In this document: positions 18,060 through 26,639 of the stretch, piece by piece
Position numbering within the stretch: position 1 is the stretch's first letter
How the letters are laid out: each line of letters opens with the position of its first letter
NCBI GenBank assembly: GCA_965229635.1
Contig: OZ245894.1
Coordinates: 2,232,001 to 2,296,000 of the forward strand
Source: BQJU01 sp965229635
GTDB taxonomy: Bacteria > Bacteroidota > Bacteroidia > Chitinophagales > Saprospiraceae
DNA: 64,000 nt
Direction of reading: 5' to 3'
Made by a program: the position numbers and the translations under genes
The notes under the pieces: model-generated
What the model saw: the letters and a program-made list of their open reading frames with translations, nothing else
Told to the model about the DNA's origin: nothing
Databases searched by the model: none

Positions 18060-18989
18060 CTAAAAGACTTTATCGTAAAGTTCCCGTTCCGGAATGCGTC
18101 CCACACCCGATTGATCTTCCAGAATTTCGAAGACATTGATCTTGATGGTATGGGCAATGTCGCCGGTGGGCAAATCATTGCAATCCAGACCAAAGGGGTC
18201 CTCGATTTCTTCCCCCATCAGTTCCACCCCGATTAAGGCAAAAAAGATAAACATCACCAGTGGAATGGTGCTAAAGTGAAAGGTGGTAATCAATGCAAAC
18301 GGCAATAGCAAGCCATAGGCTGTGATAAAGATTTTCATGTAAATGGAGTAGGAAAAGGGAATGGGCGTCTTTTTGATCCGTTCACAGGCTCCAAGAATGT
18401 CAAGTAGCGACTGGTGCTGGGCCTTGATGTTGATGTAGTCGCCTTCGTTGATCTCCCCTTCACGATGGGCCTGTGCCAGTCGCTGGAAAATTTGCAAGGC
18501 GATGTGGTTGGGAATGTGGCCTTTAGAGATATACTCAGCTTTTTCTTCGTCGGTTAGATAGATGAGTTTATCAACTTTCACGCCATCGCGTAGGTGTTCT
18601 ACCAGCGCCAGGCAAAAGTTGGCAATGTGTTTGCCCAGATTCCGACGGACATCTCGGTTGTCAACGGGAAACATGCTATGTACGTAGATAGCAAGGTTCC
18701 GAGTGTTATTGACGAGTGCTCCCCATTGCTTACGCGCCTCCCACCACCGGTCGTAGGCTGAGTTGGTGCGAAACACCAAAAAGATACTTAGGATCACCCC
18801 CAGTAGGGAAAATACCGAGGTATTCATCTGAATGAATTCAAGCCAATTCATATATTCCACCGTAATGCTTACCACGGCACTGTAGACCCCAATGAGCAGC
18901 ACACTGCGCGATATTTTCACCATGGTCCACGATTTGGCCAGGTGCATGATATCCCCAAACCAGTTGTCATTCGTTTTGTAATAGATCAT
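18060..18989 (-). CDS. Bestrophin-family (UPF0187) anion channel
   Basis: A 309-residue inner-membrane protein. The family hallmark FRTNSAYDRWWEARKQWGALVNNTRN is at about residues 73-97. Hydrophobic segments lie at about 27-47, 58-72, 215-235 and 238-255, and the D/E-rich bestrophin box analogue EEIEDPFGLDCNDLP is near 265. Bacterial bestrophins form pentameric channels, some anion- and some sodium-selective. It has the normal length. The gene stands alone, with a perfect palindrome 20 bp before its start codon that may be an operator or 5' hairpin. Confidence 0.9.
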   Translation of the reverse strand: MIYYKTNDNWFGDIMHLAKSWTMVKISRSVLLIGVYSAVVSITVEYMNWLEFIQMNTSVFSLLGVILSIFLVFRTNSAYDRWWEARKQWGALVNNTRNLAIYVHSMFPVDNRDVRRNLGKHIANFCLALVEHLRDGVKVDKLIYLTDEEKAEYISKGHIPNHIALQIFQRLAQAHREGEINEGDYINIKAQHQSLLDILGACERIKKTPIPFSYSIYMKIFITAYGLLLPFALITTFHFSTIPLVMFIFFALIGVELMGEEIEDPFGLDCNDLPTGDIAHTIKINVFEILEDQSGVGRIPERELYDKVF

Positions 18990-19009
18990 AATGGTTGATT
19001 TAATTTACA

Positions 19010-19048
19010 GAAGTGATTTACACTTATTCATCTAGTGTAAATCACTTC
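19010..19048 (-). promoter_or_regulatory. Perfect 15-bp palindrome just upstream of the bestrophin start
   Basis: GAAGTGATTTACACT (19010-19024) and AGTGTAAATCACTTC (19034-19048) are exact complements with a 9-nt spacer, 20 bp upstream of the start codon at 18989. It could be a regulator-binding site or an mRNA hairpin close to the translation start. No T-run follows on the minus strand. Confidence 0.5.
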
Positions 19049-19165
19049 AGAGACAACTTCATAAATGACTGAACGTAGAAAATTGTTTTTACTGTTCTAA
19101 AAAAAAGGGTTGCTTTTTGAGGTAATAGCATTGCCTTGATGTGGGGAAGGGAAGGTGCAAGTTAA

Positions 19166-19232
19166 AATCGTTACAAATATAATGATGATAAAAATAATCA
19201 TGATAAATATAATGATGATATTTGTAACGATT
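19166..19232. repeat. Short inverted-repeat element with AATCGTTACAAATAT ends
   Basis: AATCGTTACAAATAT (19166-19180) and its exact complement (19218-19232) bracket a 37-bp AT-rich core with ATGATGATA motifs. Nearly the same ends occur at 33430-33580, so the two probably belong to one mobile or regulatory repeat family. Confidence 0.55.
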
Positions 19233-19465
19233 ATTTATCCAACGAGATAGCCTCCTTCAAAGTCCGAGACTTGACCGCCGTACTTAGGTAGACGGAGGAA
19301 GGAGAGTGGCGGCGAACCTCTGGTAACAGAGTCTAAAATCCGATGAATATTTGCATCGCGTGCTGTGCATAAATGTGTCGCTCCTACGGAGCTGAATTTT
19401 ATTTATTCACTGTAGCCAGCGGTTGAAACCACTGGCTACAGTGTGTCGCCACGATGTGGCTTTTT
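19233..19465. repeat. Noncoding stretch with hairpins
   Basis: No gene. It includes a perfect hairpin CTGTAGCCAG (19410-19419) / CTGGCTACAG (19432-19441) flanked by the near-repeated phrases TGTCGCTCCTACGGAGCT and GTGTCGCCACGATG. AGACT/AGTCT and CCGCC/GGCGG pairs at 19260-19340 suggest further folding. It looks like part of a dispersed intergenic repeat. Confidence 0.35.
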
Positions 19466-19677
19466 GCTTGGGAGATGTTTGCAACATTGATCTTAATCGA
19501 CGAAGCTGCGGCAAAGTTGCCCCATCTCCTCATCTCCCTGTCTCACAAGTCTCCCCATCACCACTTCACCCATCACCATTGAAACCAAAGCAGTATTCCC
19601 AGAATTACAGCATTTGCAGCATGATTAACTGCATGCCCCCTAAACCGCCTACTCCGTCTACTCCGCCTAAACTCCAT
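19466..19677 (-). repeat. Third copy of the composite dispersed repeat, inverted orientation
   Basis: Read on the minus strand this matches the repeat blocks beside the pnt operon: an ATGTTGCAAACATCTCCCA core (plus-strand 19470-19489), a TCGTCGATTAA segment, and CAAATGCTGTAATTCTGGGAA followed by CTGCTTTGGTTT (about 19590-19620), also present near 39260. It ends at the stop codon of the DUF4465 gene. Confidence 0.6.
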
Positions 19678-20664
19678 TTACCTCCTCTTCACAATCTTCC
19701 GTACCATCTGCTGGCCCTCTTCATTGATCAATTGCAACCAATACATACCGGTATTCAACTGCTGTATGTCCAATTTATCTCCGCTGTGAAGTCCGGTTTT
19801 TTGCTGTAGCAACTGGCCATTGATAGTATAAATTTCGGCATTTAGCTCCTCAGGACCTTCCCAATTGACAGACAAGAAATCCACCGCCGGATTGGGGAAA
19901 ACCGAAACCGCCACATCAAAAGCTGCTTCATCCACCGCTACCGGCATATCACTGGTGGTCAGGTTATCCATACAAAAGTAGGTGGGCGTATTGATGCCAA
20001 ATCCACCCCCATCACTGGAGGCAAAGGAGAATAAGAGGCTATCCGCATTGCCCAGCGAAGAGAGATCCACAAAAGTCCAGGTATTTACGATGTAGTCCTG
20101 GCTGTTGTCACTAAAGCGGTAATCCGCCAGGTAGAAATCAATACTGTCGGCACTCAATTGGCCGCCCAGGTATTTCTTAATGGTGACGCGCAGAAAGTCG
20201 GGATCATCACCGGTCTCTCCACCAAATTTTTTGGCAAAATCATCGCCTTCCAGCATACTCAGGTAGGCGTAGGTATTGTTAGTGATGTAAAAGCCTTCCA
20301 CTGTTCCTCCTACGGCAGGGCCCGTCAGTTCCAAGGTCGATGTATAATTGGGAAAGGGCGCGTAAGTCACTGCGTAGCTATCCGAGCCATCTTGTCCTTT
20401 GCCCGTGATGGAGCTGTGCTGATTCAGGTAGCCGGGCGTGTCGGTATCCGTATCGGCAGAAATGGCCCATCCCGTCCAGGAATCAAATTGAGGGTCATAA
20501 TTGTTGGGCAAAAAGACATTACCGTCACTGAATCCACCATCTCCACCGGCATCATTAATAAAATTACCGGGCTCCAGTCCAAAGTCTTCAAAGGTAGCCG
20601 TCGTTTGTGCCATGAGCGCTACATTAGTCAACAGTAAGGAGATAAAAGTAAATGTTGCTTTCAT
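19678..20664 (-). CDS. DUF4465 secreted protein with T9SS sorting domain, in the cobalamin locus
   Basis: A 328-residue protein with a signal peptide (residues 1-19, ending VALMAQ). A DUF4465-type domain covers about 20-240 (TFEDFGLEPGNFINDAGGDGGFSDGNVFLPN; YFCMDNLTTSD). A type A T9SS C-terminal sorting domain follows at about 253-328 (VFPNPAVDFLSVNW ... GMYWLQLINEEGQQMVRKIVKR). It should be exported across the outer membrane and anchored or released at the surface. It starts 27 bp after the BtuB-like stop and is probably cotranscribed behind the cobalamin riboswitch. From memory, proteins of this kind occur in Bacteroidota B12-uptake loci, where surface corrinoid-binding proteins hand the ligand to BtuB. 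That role is inferred from context. Confidence 0.85.
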   Translation of the reverse strand: MKATFTFISLLLTNVALMAQTTATFEDFGLEPGNFINDAGGDGGFSDGNVFLPNNYDPQFDSWTGWAISADTDTDTPGYLNQHSSITGKGQDGSDSYAVTYAPFPNYTSTLELTGPAVGGTVEGFYITNNTYAYLSMLEGDDFAKKFGGETGDDPDFLRVTIKKYLGGQLSADSIDFYLADYRFSDNSQDYIVNTWTFVDLSSLGNADSLLFSFASSDGGGFGINTPTYFCMDNLTTSDMPVAVDEAAFDVAVSVFPNPAVDFLSVNWEGPEELNAEIYTINGQLLQQKTGLHSGDKLDIQQLNTGMYWLQLINEEGQQMVRKIVKRR

Positions 20665-20691
20665 AAAATATTTTTGATTGTTAATGATTAA

Positions 20692-22632
20692 TTATCCTTT
20701 TTGGGGCCTCCCTTCGGGCATCTCGGCTGAGCCGAGGCTAGGCCGGGCTTTTGTACTTACCCCGAGCCGCAATCCAATTTGAAAATACCTGCCTGGCATC
20801 GGTCGGCGTTCCACCACCCGGTACTGTTCATTCCAGCAGTTGTTGATCTGCAAAAATGAGCCAATCCGCCATTTTTTTAATGACCACTCGTATTGCATTT
20901 GCCAATAACCCACCTGATAACCTTCAAGTGGATCACTTAGCGTAGTCACCGGTCCGGTGTAGCGGTGCTGGTAGCCAATGCTCCAGTTTTTCCAGTGAAG
21001 GTCCAGCGCGCCAAAAGCCTGATGTTTGGGCGAGTAAAATAACTGCTCCCCTGCTTCGATCATCGGTGCCTGAATCTCTATTTCGTTGGTCGATAAAATA
21101 AAGTCATACCCCAGTTGCAAGGCTATTTTTCCGTTTCTAAAAGGCCATTGCCATTGCAGTCGCTGCTCAATGCCCCGGCTCCACACCTCGGCAATATTAC
21201 TGGCCGACCAGTAATTGGCGCCTTCCTGCAGGCTCCACATCAACCAGTTTTTGATGCGTCGGTTAAAACCGGTAGCTGAGTATTGCCACTGGTGCTTGCC
21301 CAGCTGCCATTTGGCGTAAGCTCCCACTTCTGTACTCCAACCACTTTCTGCATCCAAGTCGGGATTACCGCCCGGCCGCCAATACAGGTCATTGAGCGAG
21401 GGCAATCGATAGTTGCGGGCAAGCTTACCTTTGAAGGTTAGCCAGGAAAGGGCCTGAAACTCCAGCCCCAGATTCGGGATAATGGGCACCAGCCCGCCAT
21501 CAACCATTTCCTGCCGGACGCCAATCTGCGCCAGGAGCGGACCCCATTTTTGCTGAAAAGCACCATAGATAGACAATCGGTTCTGCTGCGCTGCCCCGTC
21601 ATAGGCCTCGGTGGTGGCACGGGTGTAGATATGATTGAGGCTCACCTGAAATTTCTGATTGGTCTTCCACTGCCACTGTCCGTCAAGGTTGGTGGTTAAC
21701 ACGTAGTAACGGTTTTGATTGTCCACACCCGCTAGTGGGTTTTGGTAAAGTTGATCCTCCCAAAAGAAGCCGGTGCTGGCTTTGAGTACACTGTGTTGGC
21801 CCCATTTTTTCCAGTGTAGCGCCGTTCGTAGGAAGGCATCCTCCTGTGTAGCTTCACTACGCGTTTGTGTGGTCAGCGGTGGCAGTTCCCGATCAGTCTG
21901 CTGGGCCCAAAACTGTAGTGATAATTCCTGATTGGGCCGATTTTTCCAGTACACTTCCTGCAATAGTCCGGCTTGTAGAACAGCGGCATGACTTTGTTGT
22001 TTTTCTGGTAAATCCGGGCGGATAGAGTAGGGGAAGTCGTTTTTTGCCTGTTGGTAAAACAAGCGGGTAGAGCCAGCCCATAGCTGGTTCCCGTATTGCC
22101 ATTTCAATTGCTGGTCCCAGCGACCAAAACTGCCCAGGCTGCTGCGCAAGTCCAACTGATGCCCAATACCATATTGCGCGTGATTGTCGAGGGTGATCAC
22201 CCCGCCAATGGCACCACTGCCCCAGGAGGCTCCATTGCCGCCATAGCGCACACTCATTTGATCGATAAAACTGACGGGAAGAAGAGATAGGTCCAACTGA
22301 CCCAACATTGGGCTTTGCAGAGGTAGTCCGTTCCAAATCACCGAAGTTTGTCCGGCATTGCCGCCGCGGATCGAGCTGGTAGCACTACTGCCCAATCCAT
22401 AACTTTTGATAAATACCCCACTCTGACGACTCAACACTTCCGCCACATTTTCGGTCAGTCCTTTGGCCAGTGTCGTGGAATCCCACTGTTCCGTTCTTTC
22501 CCCTGGAGGATTGGTGCGCAGGCGTGGAGCTGCTATGTCGATGGCAGGTAAATGTAGGGCCGTATCAATCTGTGCAGAGAGATATTGGCTACAGCCAAAT
22601 ACGACAATAAACAGTTGAAAAATCCGCCTCAT
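20692..22632 (-). CDS. btuB: BtuB-like TonB-dependent cobalamin receptor
   Basis: A 646-residue outer-membrane receptor. I chose the ATG giving MRRIFQLFIVVFGCSQYLSAQ, a clean signal peptide, over one 8 codons upstream. The plug domain spans about 45-165 (VAEVLSRQSGVFIKSYGLGSSATSSIRGGNAGQTSVIWNG; YGGNGASWGSGAIGGVITL), followed by a beta-barrel. The small size (about 610-650 residues) and lack of a carboxypeptidase-like domain fit BtuB. The strongest functional evidence is the cobalamin riboswitch 200 bp upstream on the same strand. It would import cobalamin or other corrinoids with the downstream DUF4465 surface protein. The BtuCDF inner-membrane transporter is not in this window. Confidence 0.88.
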   Translation of the reverse strand: MRRIFQLFIVVFGCSQYLSAQIDTALHLPAIDIAAPRLRTNPPGERTEQWDSTTLAKGLTENVAEVLSRQSGVFIKSYGLGSSATSSIRGGNAGQTSVIWNGLPLQSPMLGQLDLSLLPVSFIDQMSVRYGGNGASWGSGAIGGVITLDNHAQYGIGHQLDLRSSLGSFGRWDQQLKWQYGNQLWAGSTRLFYQQAKNDFPYSIRPDLPEKQQSHAAVLQAGLLQEVYWKNRPNQELSLQFWAQQTDRELPPLTTQTRSEATQEDAFLRTALHWKKWGQHSVLKASTGFFWEDQLYQNPLAGVDNQNRYYVLTTNLDGQWQWKTNQKFQVSLNHIYTRATTEAYDGAAQQNRLSIYGAFQQKWGPLLAQIGVRQEMVDGGLVPIIPNLGLEFQALSWLTFKGKLARNYRLPSLNDLYWRPGGNPDLDAESGWSTEVGAYAKWQLGKHQWQYSATGFNRRIKNWLMWSLQEGANYWSASNIAEVWSRGIEQRLQWQWPFRNGKIALQLGYDFILSTNEIEIQAPMIEAGEQLFYSPKHQAFGALDLHWKNWSIGYQHRYTGPVTTLSDPLEGYQVGYWQMQYEWSLKKWRIGSFLQINNCWNEQYRVVERRPMPGRYFQIGLRLGVSTKARPSLGSAEMPEGRPQKG

Positions 22633-22833
22633 ACCATCTTTTTCAATCCAAAACACTTGGGGATTCGATGGTAGGAAACGCCATTACAGTATTTGTACTG
22701 CAGGTAGGAAAAACCTGTCCACATCGTTAGATGCTGACCAACTGCGAAACAGCCATGCACATGCACCGACTATTTCATTCCAAAACGTTTCATTACCAAC
22801 TTTTCCTCCGAAAGTTTAATGGCAAATTTTGCT

Positions 22834-23006
22834 CAGGCAGGTCTTCTGGCTTACTCTACTCTTGAATCCTTCCCATATTGGCTGTGCCGACACAGTGGAT
22901 TACTTTTCAAAAGCTGTTACAGAGCTTACAGCAGCGGGGACTGCCCCGGAATTACACCGGGTTCCCTTTTAAGGAAGTTGCACCTACAACTTCCACCAAA
23001 GCAATG
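22834..23006 (-). ncRNA. Cobalamin riboswitch (AdoCbl-type)
   Basis: On the minus strand it contains the conserved core: AAAGGGAACCCGGTG, then AATTCCGGGGCAGTCCCCGC, then TGCTGTAAGC. It ends in the hallmark GCCAGAAGACCTGCC (plus-strand 22836-22850). The order and spacing are those of the B12 box/cobalamin aptamer. It precedes btuB by about 200 bp and would shut the operon off when cobalamin is abundant. Confidence 0.95.
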
Positions 23007-23038
23007 CAAAGGTAGAAATTATCTCAGACTTTTAAACC
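23007..23038 (-). promoter_or_regulatory. Promoter of the riboswitch-btuB transcript, overlapping the upstream gene's stop
   Basis: On the minus strand a perfect TACCTTTG -7 box lies at 23014-23007, with a weak GTTT 19 bp upstream. It overlaps the end of the haem-binding-domain gene and would start transcription near 23000, right at the aptamer's 5' end. Confidence 0.6.
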
Positions 23039-23456
23039 AGGAAACCAACTGTTCGCGCTGGGTGTCGGTCAGCCGCGCTTCGGCATGCGCCCAGGTGTAC
23101 GAATTCAGAGGCATCTCTCCCTCTTCCACCTCTTCGTAGCACTCCTCCAGCTTGTGGTCTGCTTTTTTAGCAGTGTAGGTACCCCAAATCGAGAAGTTGA
23201 GGTGTTCGCGCCCTTCGTTGATGTGTTTTTTGATCCACCAGCTTACCGGCGCCACATTGGTATACCAGGGATAAGCCGTTTCGTGCGAATGGCAGTCGTA
23301 GCAAGCATCTTTCATAATCTGCGCCACTTCCGCGGGAGGGCTGGTCAAGGTCATGAAGTCCTGACTATTGTCAACGGGTGGATTGGTCTTATCGATGCGG
23401 AAAAATTGGATGATAATTAAAACGGCCACCAGGCCGAGAAGGATTTTCTTTACCAT
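23019..23456 (-). CDS. Haem-binding-domain protein with a CxxCH motif
   Basis: A 145-residue protein. One N-terminal hydrophobic helix (about residues 4-18, VKKILLGLVAVLIIIQFF) acts as anchor or signal. A small domain has ACYDCHSHETAYPWYTNVAPVSWWIKKHINEGR (about 51-84), where CxxCH is a covalent haem attachment site, and the C-terminal LTDTQREQLVSWFKSLR resembles monohaem cytochrome domains. This is the Bacteroidota haem-binding domain family (DUF/Haem_bd), probably periplasmic. Its partner is unknown. It lies just upstream of the cobalamin riboswitch on the same strand, but that transcript has its own promoter. Confidence 0.85.
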   Translation of the reverse strand: MVKKILLGLVAVLIIIQFFRIDKTNPPVDNSQDFMTLTSPPAEVAQIMKDACYDCHSHETAYPWYTNVAPVSWWIKKHINEGREHLNFSIWGTYTAKKADHKLEECYEEVEEGEMPLNSYTWAHAEARLTDTQREQLVSWFKSLR

Positions 23457-23585
23457 GAGGTGATTATTTTGTAAAGGGTATAAATCTTTAATAAAAAATC
23501 AATCAAAGATTAAGACAGGGTTAATCTCCACAAATAAAGCATTTTTCCCAGCGTTTTTCCCTAACATTGTGGAAAATTCATTTGC

Positions 23586-25388
23586 GTGAAGCCAAAATTC
23601 TTCCTGCCTGTATTCCTTCTCGCGGCAGCGCTTAGCTGCTGGTTTGCTTACGATATGTGGTCGCTCAATCAGCAACAATTGTTGTGGGGGTATCGCCCTC
23701 TGGGATTGTTTTTGTCAGTTTGGGCAGTAATCGTATTGGGGCTCATTCGCTGGCGGGAATGGCGCTCGGGTGTGCCGCACAACTGGACGTACACCGGCCT
23801 TTCGACCCTTAGTGGATTGCTACTGGCTATTGGCTTTCCCGATCCTGTTGTCTTTCCCATTGCGCTATTTGTAGGGTTTGTGCCCCTGCTCATGGTCGAG
23901 CAGCAATTGCGGGAAAAAGGGCAGGGATGGCTGGTGTTTCGCTATGCTTACAATGCCTTTGTGGTCTGGAATATCCTGTCTACCTATTGGGTGGTCAACT
24001 CTGCGCTGGCCGCAGGCCTTTTGGCCATCACCGCCAATGCGGCCCTGATGTGCATTCCCTTTATGTTGTTTTATCACACCCGTAAGGCCATGCCACAGGT
24101 GAGTTATCTGGCATTTATGGCCTTCTGGATTGCCTTTGAATATGCTCACCTCAATTGGGACCTGACCTGGCCCTGGCTGACGCTGGGCAACGGCTTTGCC
24201 GAAGTGCCTTCCTGGGTACAGTGGTACGAGTGGACCGGCGTATTTGGAGGAAGCGTGTGGATTTTAGGCATGAATATTCTGGCATTAAAAATTGTGAATC
24301 GCTACCGAGAAGCCAAAAGCTGGAAGATCAGTGAATTGGCCACGTTTGTGGGCTTGATTATTGTACCAATTGCCTTTTCACTGGTACGCTATTACAACTA
24401 CGAAGAGCAGGGGCCGCAAGTGGAGGTAGTGGTGGTTCAACCCAATTATGAGCCGCACTATCTGAAGTTTTCAGTAGATGAACGTCTACAGGTAGAGCGT
24501 TGTCTGGCCCTCTCCAAGGAGACCATCACGGATAGTACCGATTACCTGGTCTTTCCGGAAACGAGCTTCGGCTACGTGGAAACCGACAATATTTACAACT
24601 ATCGCTCGGTACGGGCTTTGCGGGAATTATTTGTTGATCATCCCCAGCTCAAGATCGTCACCGGCCTTAATGCCTATCACGATCTGGGACCCAATGAACC
24701 GCACACCAAAGCCACCCGCGAGCGCCAGCTCAACGACGGGCGCATGGCTTATTATGAGGTGTACAATCTGGGCGCACAGATTACGGCGGCGTCTGAAGCA
24801 GTCCAGATTTACAAAAAGTCTAAACTGGTACCCGGCCCGGAAATTTTTCCATTTCAGGAAATCTTCTTTTTTATGGAACCGCTGGTGGAAAAGCTGGACG
24901 GCACCACGGCCGGGGTAGGTACGCAACCTAAACGTACGACGTTTACCAGTGAAAGTGGTCGGGTGGCACCGGTCATCTGTTACGAATCGGTCTTTGGAGA
25001 ATATTTTGCCAAATATATCTTGCAGGGCGGTGCTCAGATGGCCTTCATCATGACCAATGACGGCTGGTGGGACAATACTGCCGGACATCGTCAGCACCTC
25101 TATTTTGCTTCGCTTAGAGCTATTGAAAGTCGCCGGAGTATTGCGCGCTCTGCCAATACGGGAATTTCGGCTTTTATCAATCAGCGTGGAGATATTTTGC
25201 AACCTACCAGGTACAATGAGACCATCGCCATTCGCGGTAATATCACCCTCAATGATGAGGTCACGTTTTATGTGCGTTGGCGCGATTTTATTGCCCGCAT
25301 TGCGCTGTTTTTGTCCGCCATATTAGTACTAAATGCCTTTGTAAAGCGAAGGCTCAAAAGGCCGGTTGCAACTTCGTCGAATAATTAA
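23586..25388 (+). CDS. lnt: Apolipoprotein N-acyltransferase
   Basis: A 600-residue inner-membrane enzyme that adds the third acyl chain to the N-terminal Cys of lipoproteins. The start is GTG at 23586 (MKPKFFLPVFLL). About six hydrophobic segments fill residues 1-265, followed by the periplasmic nitrilase-like domain. The catalytic triad is visible: Glu in LVFPETSFG (about 324), Lys in YKKSKLVPGPE (about 410) and Cys in APVICYESVFGEY (about 463). NDGWWDNTAGHRQHL is also diagnostic. A final membrane helix is at about 565-590. It is a little longer than the E. coli enzyme, as is usual in Bacteroidota. Many lipoproteins in the window would be its substrates. Confidence 0.95.
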   Translation: MKPKFFLPVFLLAAALSCWFAYDMWSLNQQQLLWGYRPLGLFLSVWAVIVLGLIRWREWRSGVPHNWTYTGLSTLSGLLLAIGFPDPVVFPIALFVGFVPLLMVEQQLREKGQGWLVFRYAYNAFVVWNILSTYWVVNSALAAGLLAITANAALMCIPFMLFYHTRKAMPQVSYLAFMAFWIAFEYAHLNWDLTWPWLTLGNGFAEVPSWVQWYEWTGVFGGSVWILGMNILALKIVNRYREAKSWKISELATFVGLIIVPIAFSLVRYYNYEEQGPQVEVVVVQPNYEPHYLKFSVDERLQVERCLALSKETITDSTDYLVFPETSFGYVETDNIYNYRSVRALRELFVDHPQLKIVTGLNAYHDLGPNEPHTKATRERQLNDGRMAYYEVYNLGAQITAASEAVQIYKKSKLVPGPEIFPFQEIFFFMEPLVEKLDGTTAGVGTQPKRTTFTSESGRVAPVICYESVFGEYFAKYILQGGAQMAFIMTNDGWWDNTAGHRQHLYFASLRAIESRRSIARSANTGISAFINQRGDILQPTRYNETIAIRGNITLNDEVTFYVRWRDFIARIALFLSAILVLNAFVKRRLKRPVATSSNN

Positions 25389-25479
25389 AAAATAGCCGTT
25401 TGATAAACGATTAGTGAGGTTAATTCCCTACAATTTTGTGCAGTTTTTAAACAAGATTTATTCATTTAATCACTGCTAC

Positions 25480-26328
25480 ATGAACAAGGGAATGCTGTTA
25501 TGCGTACTTCTGATATTAGGCATTATTTCCTGCAAACCTTCTAATAACGATGAAACGCCCGCCATTCCGGAAGGAGTGTCGCGCTACACATTGGATGATC
25601 AAACGGTCGTGGCCAATCAAACTACTTTATACCAAACCGATGAGGGACAAATCATTCAAATCATCGGTGCTGATTTTGAAATCGATCTCATCCTTTCCGA
25701 TTTTGCTTCCAGCTCCTTTACATTGGCTTCAGGGCTCGATGCCACGGATAATGGAAAAGCGACGGCTGTTCTTCGCGAAGGCAGTCAGCTTTATTTTTCT
25801 CAAAGTGGTGAAGTGAACTTTTCGAACGAGGACTCCACCGGTACCTTTAATATTCAATTTACCAATGGAACGACTTTGACGGATGGCGAGATTTTCCTGA
25901 CGGAAATAAAGATGCAGGCCATAGAGGATTTTACCGGCATCAGCCAAACGGATGCCAATGGCGCGCCAATGAGTAACCCTGATGCCAATGATTGGGGGGT
26001 GCGCACCACCTGGTCACTGGTGGAAACCACCGTCTTTCAACACGAGCTTAACTCAGCTGTTTTGCCAAGTGCCACTTTATCCCTTTTCCCCAACCCATTC
26101 GTAGAATACTGCATTTTGCAAATTGATTTGCCCGCAGGGTTTAAAGCAGATGTGGTATTGGTCAATGAAAACTTTGAAGTGGAAAAAAGATTTGAAGCGT
26201 TGACACCGCAGCAGTACTCCTTTTTGTTGGATGACCCGACCTTCAAAGGAAAATACCATCGTTTCTACTACAAGCTTTACGCCAATAACAGTACCCATTA
26301 CGGCAGCGGAGATGCATTGCTGAATTAA
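25480..26328 (+). CDS. Predicted lipoprotein of unknown function
   Basis: A 282-residue protein starting MNKGMLLCVLLILGIISCKPSNND. The lipobox (GIISC) supports this start rather than an in-frame ATG 66 bp upstream. The body is beta-rich and acidic. A segment SLFPNPFVEYCILQIDLPAG near residue 207 resembles the beginning of a T9SS sorting domain, but the usual C-terminal pattern does not follow, so it is probably a degenerate or unrelated Ig-like fold. It follows lnt by 91 bp on the same strand. I recognise no family. Confidence 0.7.
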   Translation: MNKGMLLCVLLILGIISCKPSNNDETPAIPEGVSRYTLDDQTVVANQTTLYQTDEGQIIQIIGADFEIDLILSDFASSSFTLASGLDATDNGKATAVLREGSQLYFSQSGEVNFSNEDSTGTFNIQFTNGTTLTDGEIFLTEIKMQAIEDFTGISQTDANGAPMSNPDANDWGVRTTWSLVETTVFQHELNSAVLPSATLSLFPNPFVEYCILQIDLPAGFKADVVLVNENFEVEKRFEALTPQQYSFLLDDPTFKGKYHRFYYKLYANNSTHYGSGDALLN

Positions 26329-26639
26329 GGATGGAAGGAGTGGAGAAATGCTGAAAAAGCTGCGCCGGACCTTCTCAGGTTGGGTGAAATTTATTTCATC
26401 CGGAATTTTCTGCTTCCGATGTTTAGAGGGCGCACCGCTAGTGCGCATTCCGATTATTGATTACGGTTGCTATAAAGATTTGGTTCCTCCGGAACCAGTG
26501 AGTAGATGTTGGGCCGGAAAATGAAATTTTTCGGCCCAGAAATCAGTTCATCCAATCCTTCCAACAAGACATTTCTTCCTTGCTGGATTGGAAAACTAAT
26601 CTAAATAAATCTCTCGAGATTAGGAGTTAGGGCCAATCA
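26329..26639. other. Intergenic region with two hairpins
   Basis: No gene. TGGTTCC (26481-26487) / GGAACCA (26491-26497) is a short palindrome. TGGGCCGGAAAAT (26510-26522) pairs with ATTTTTCGGCCCA (26526-26538), with one wobble, as a strong hairpin that could terminate the convergent genes on both sides. Confidence 0.5.

Noticed and set aside
17852..18193. 113-codon minus-strand frame
   Set aside because: Runs through the palindromic element and the 3' end of the bestrophin gene in another frame.
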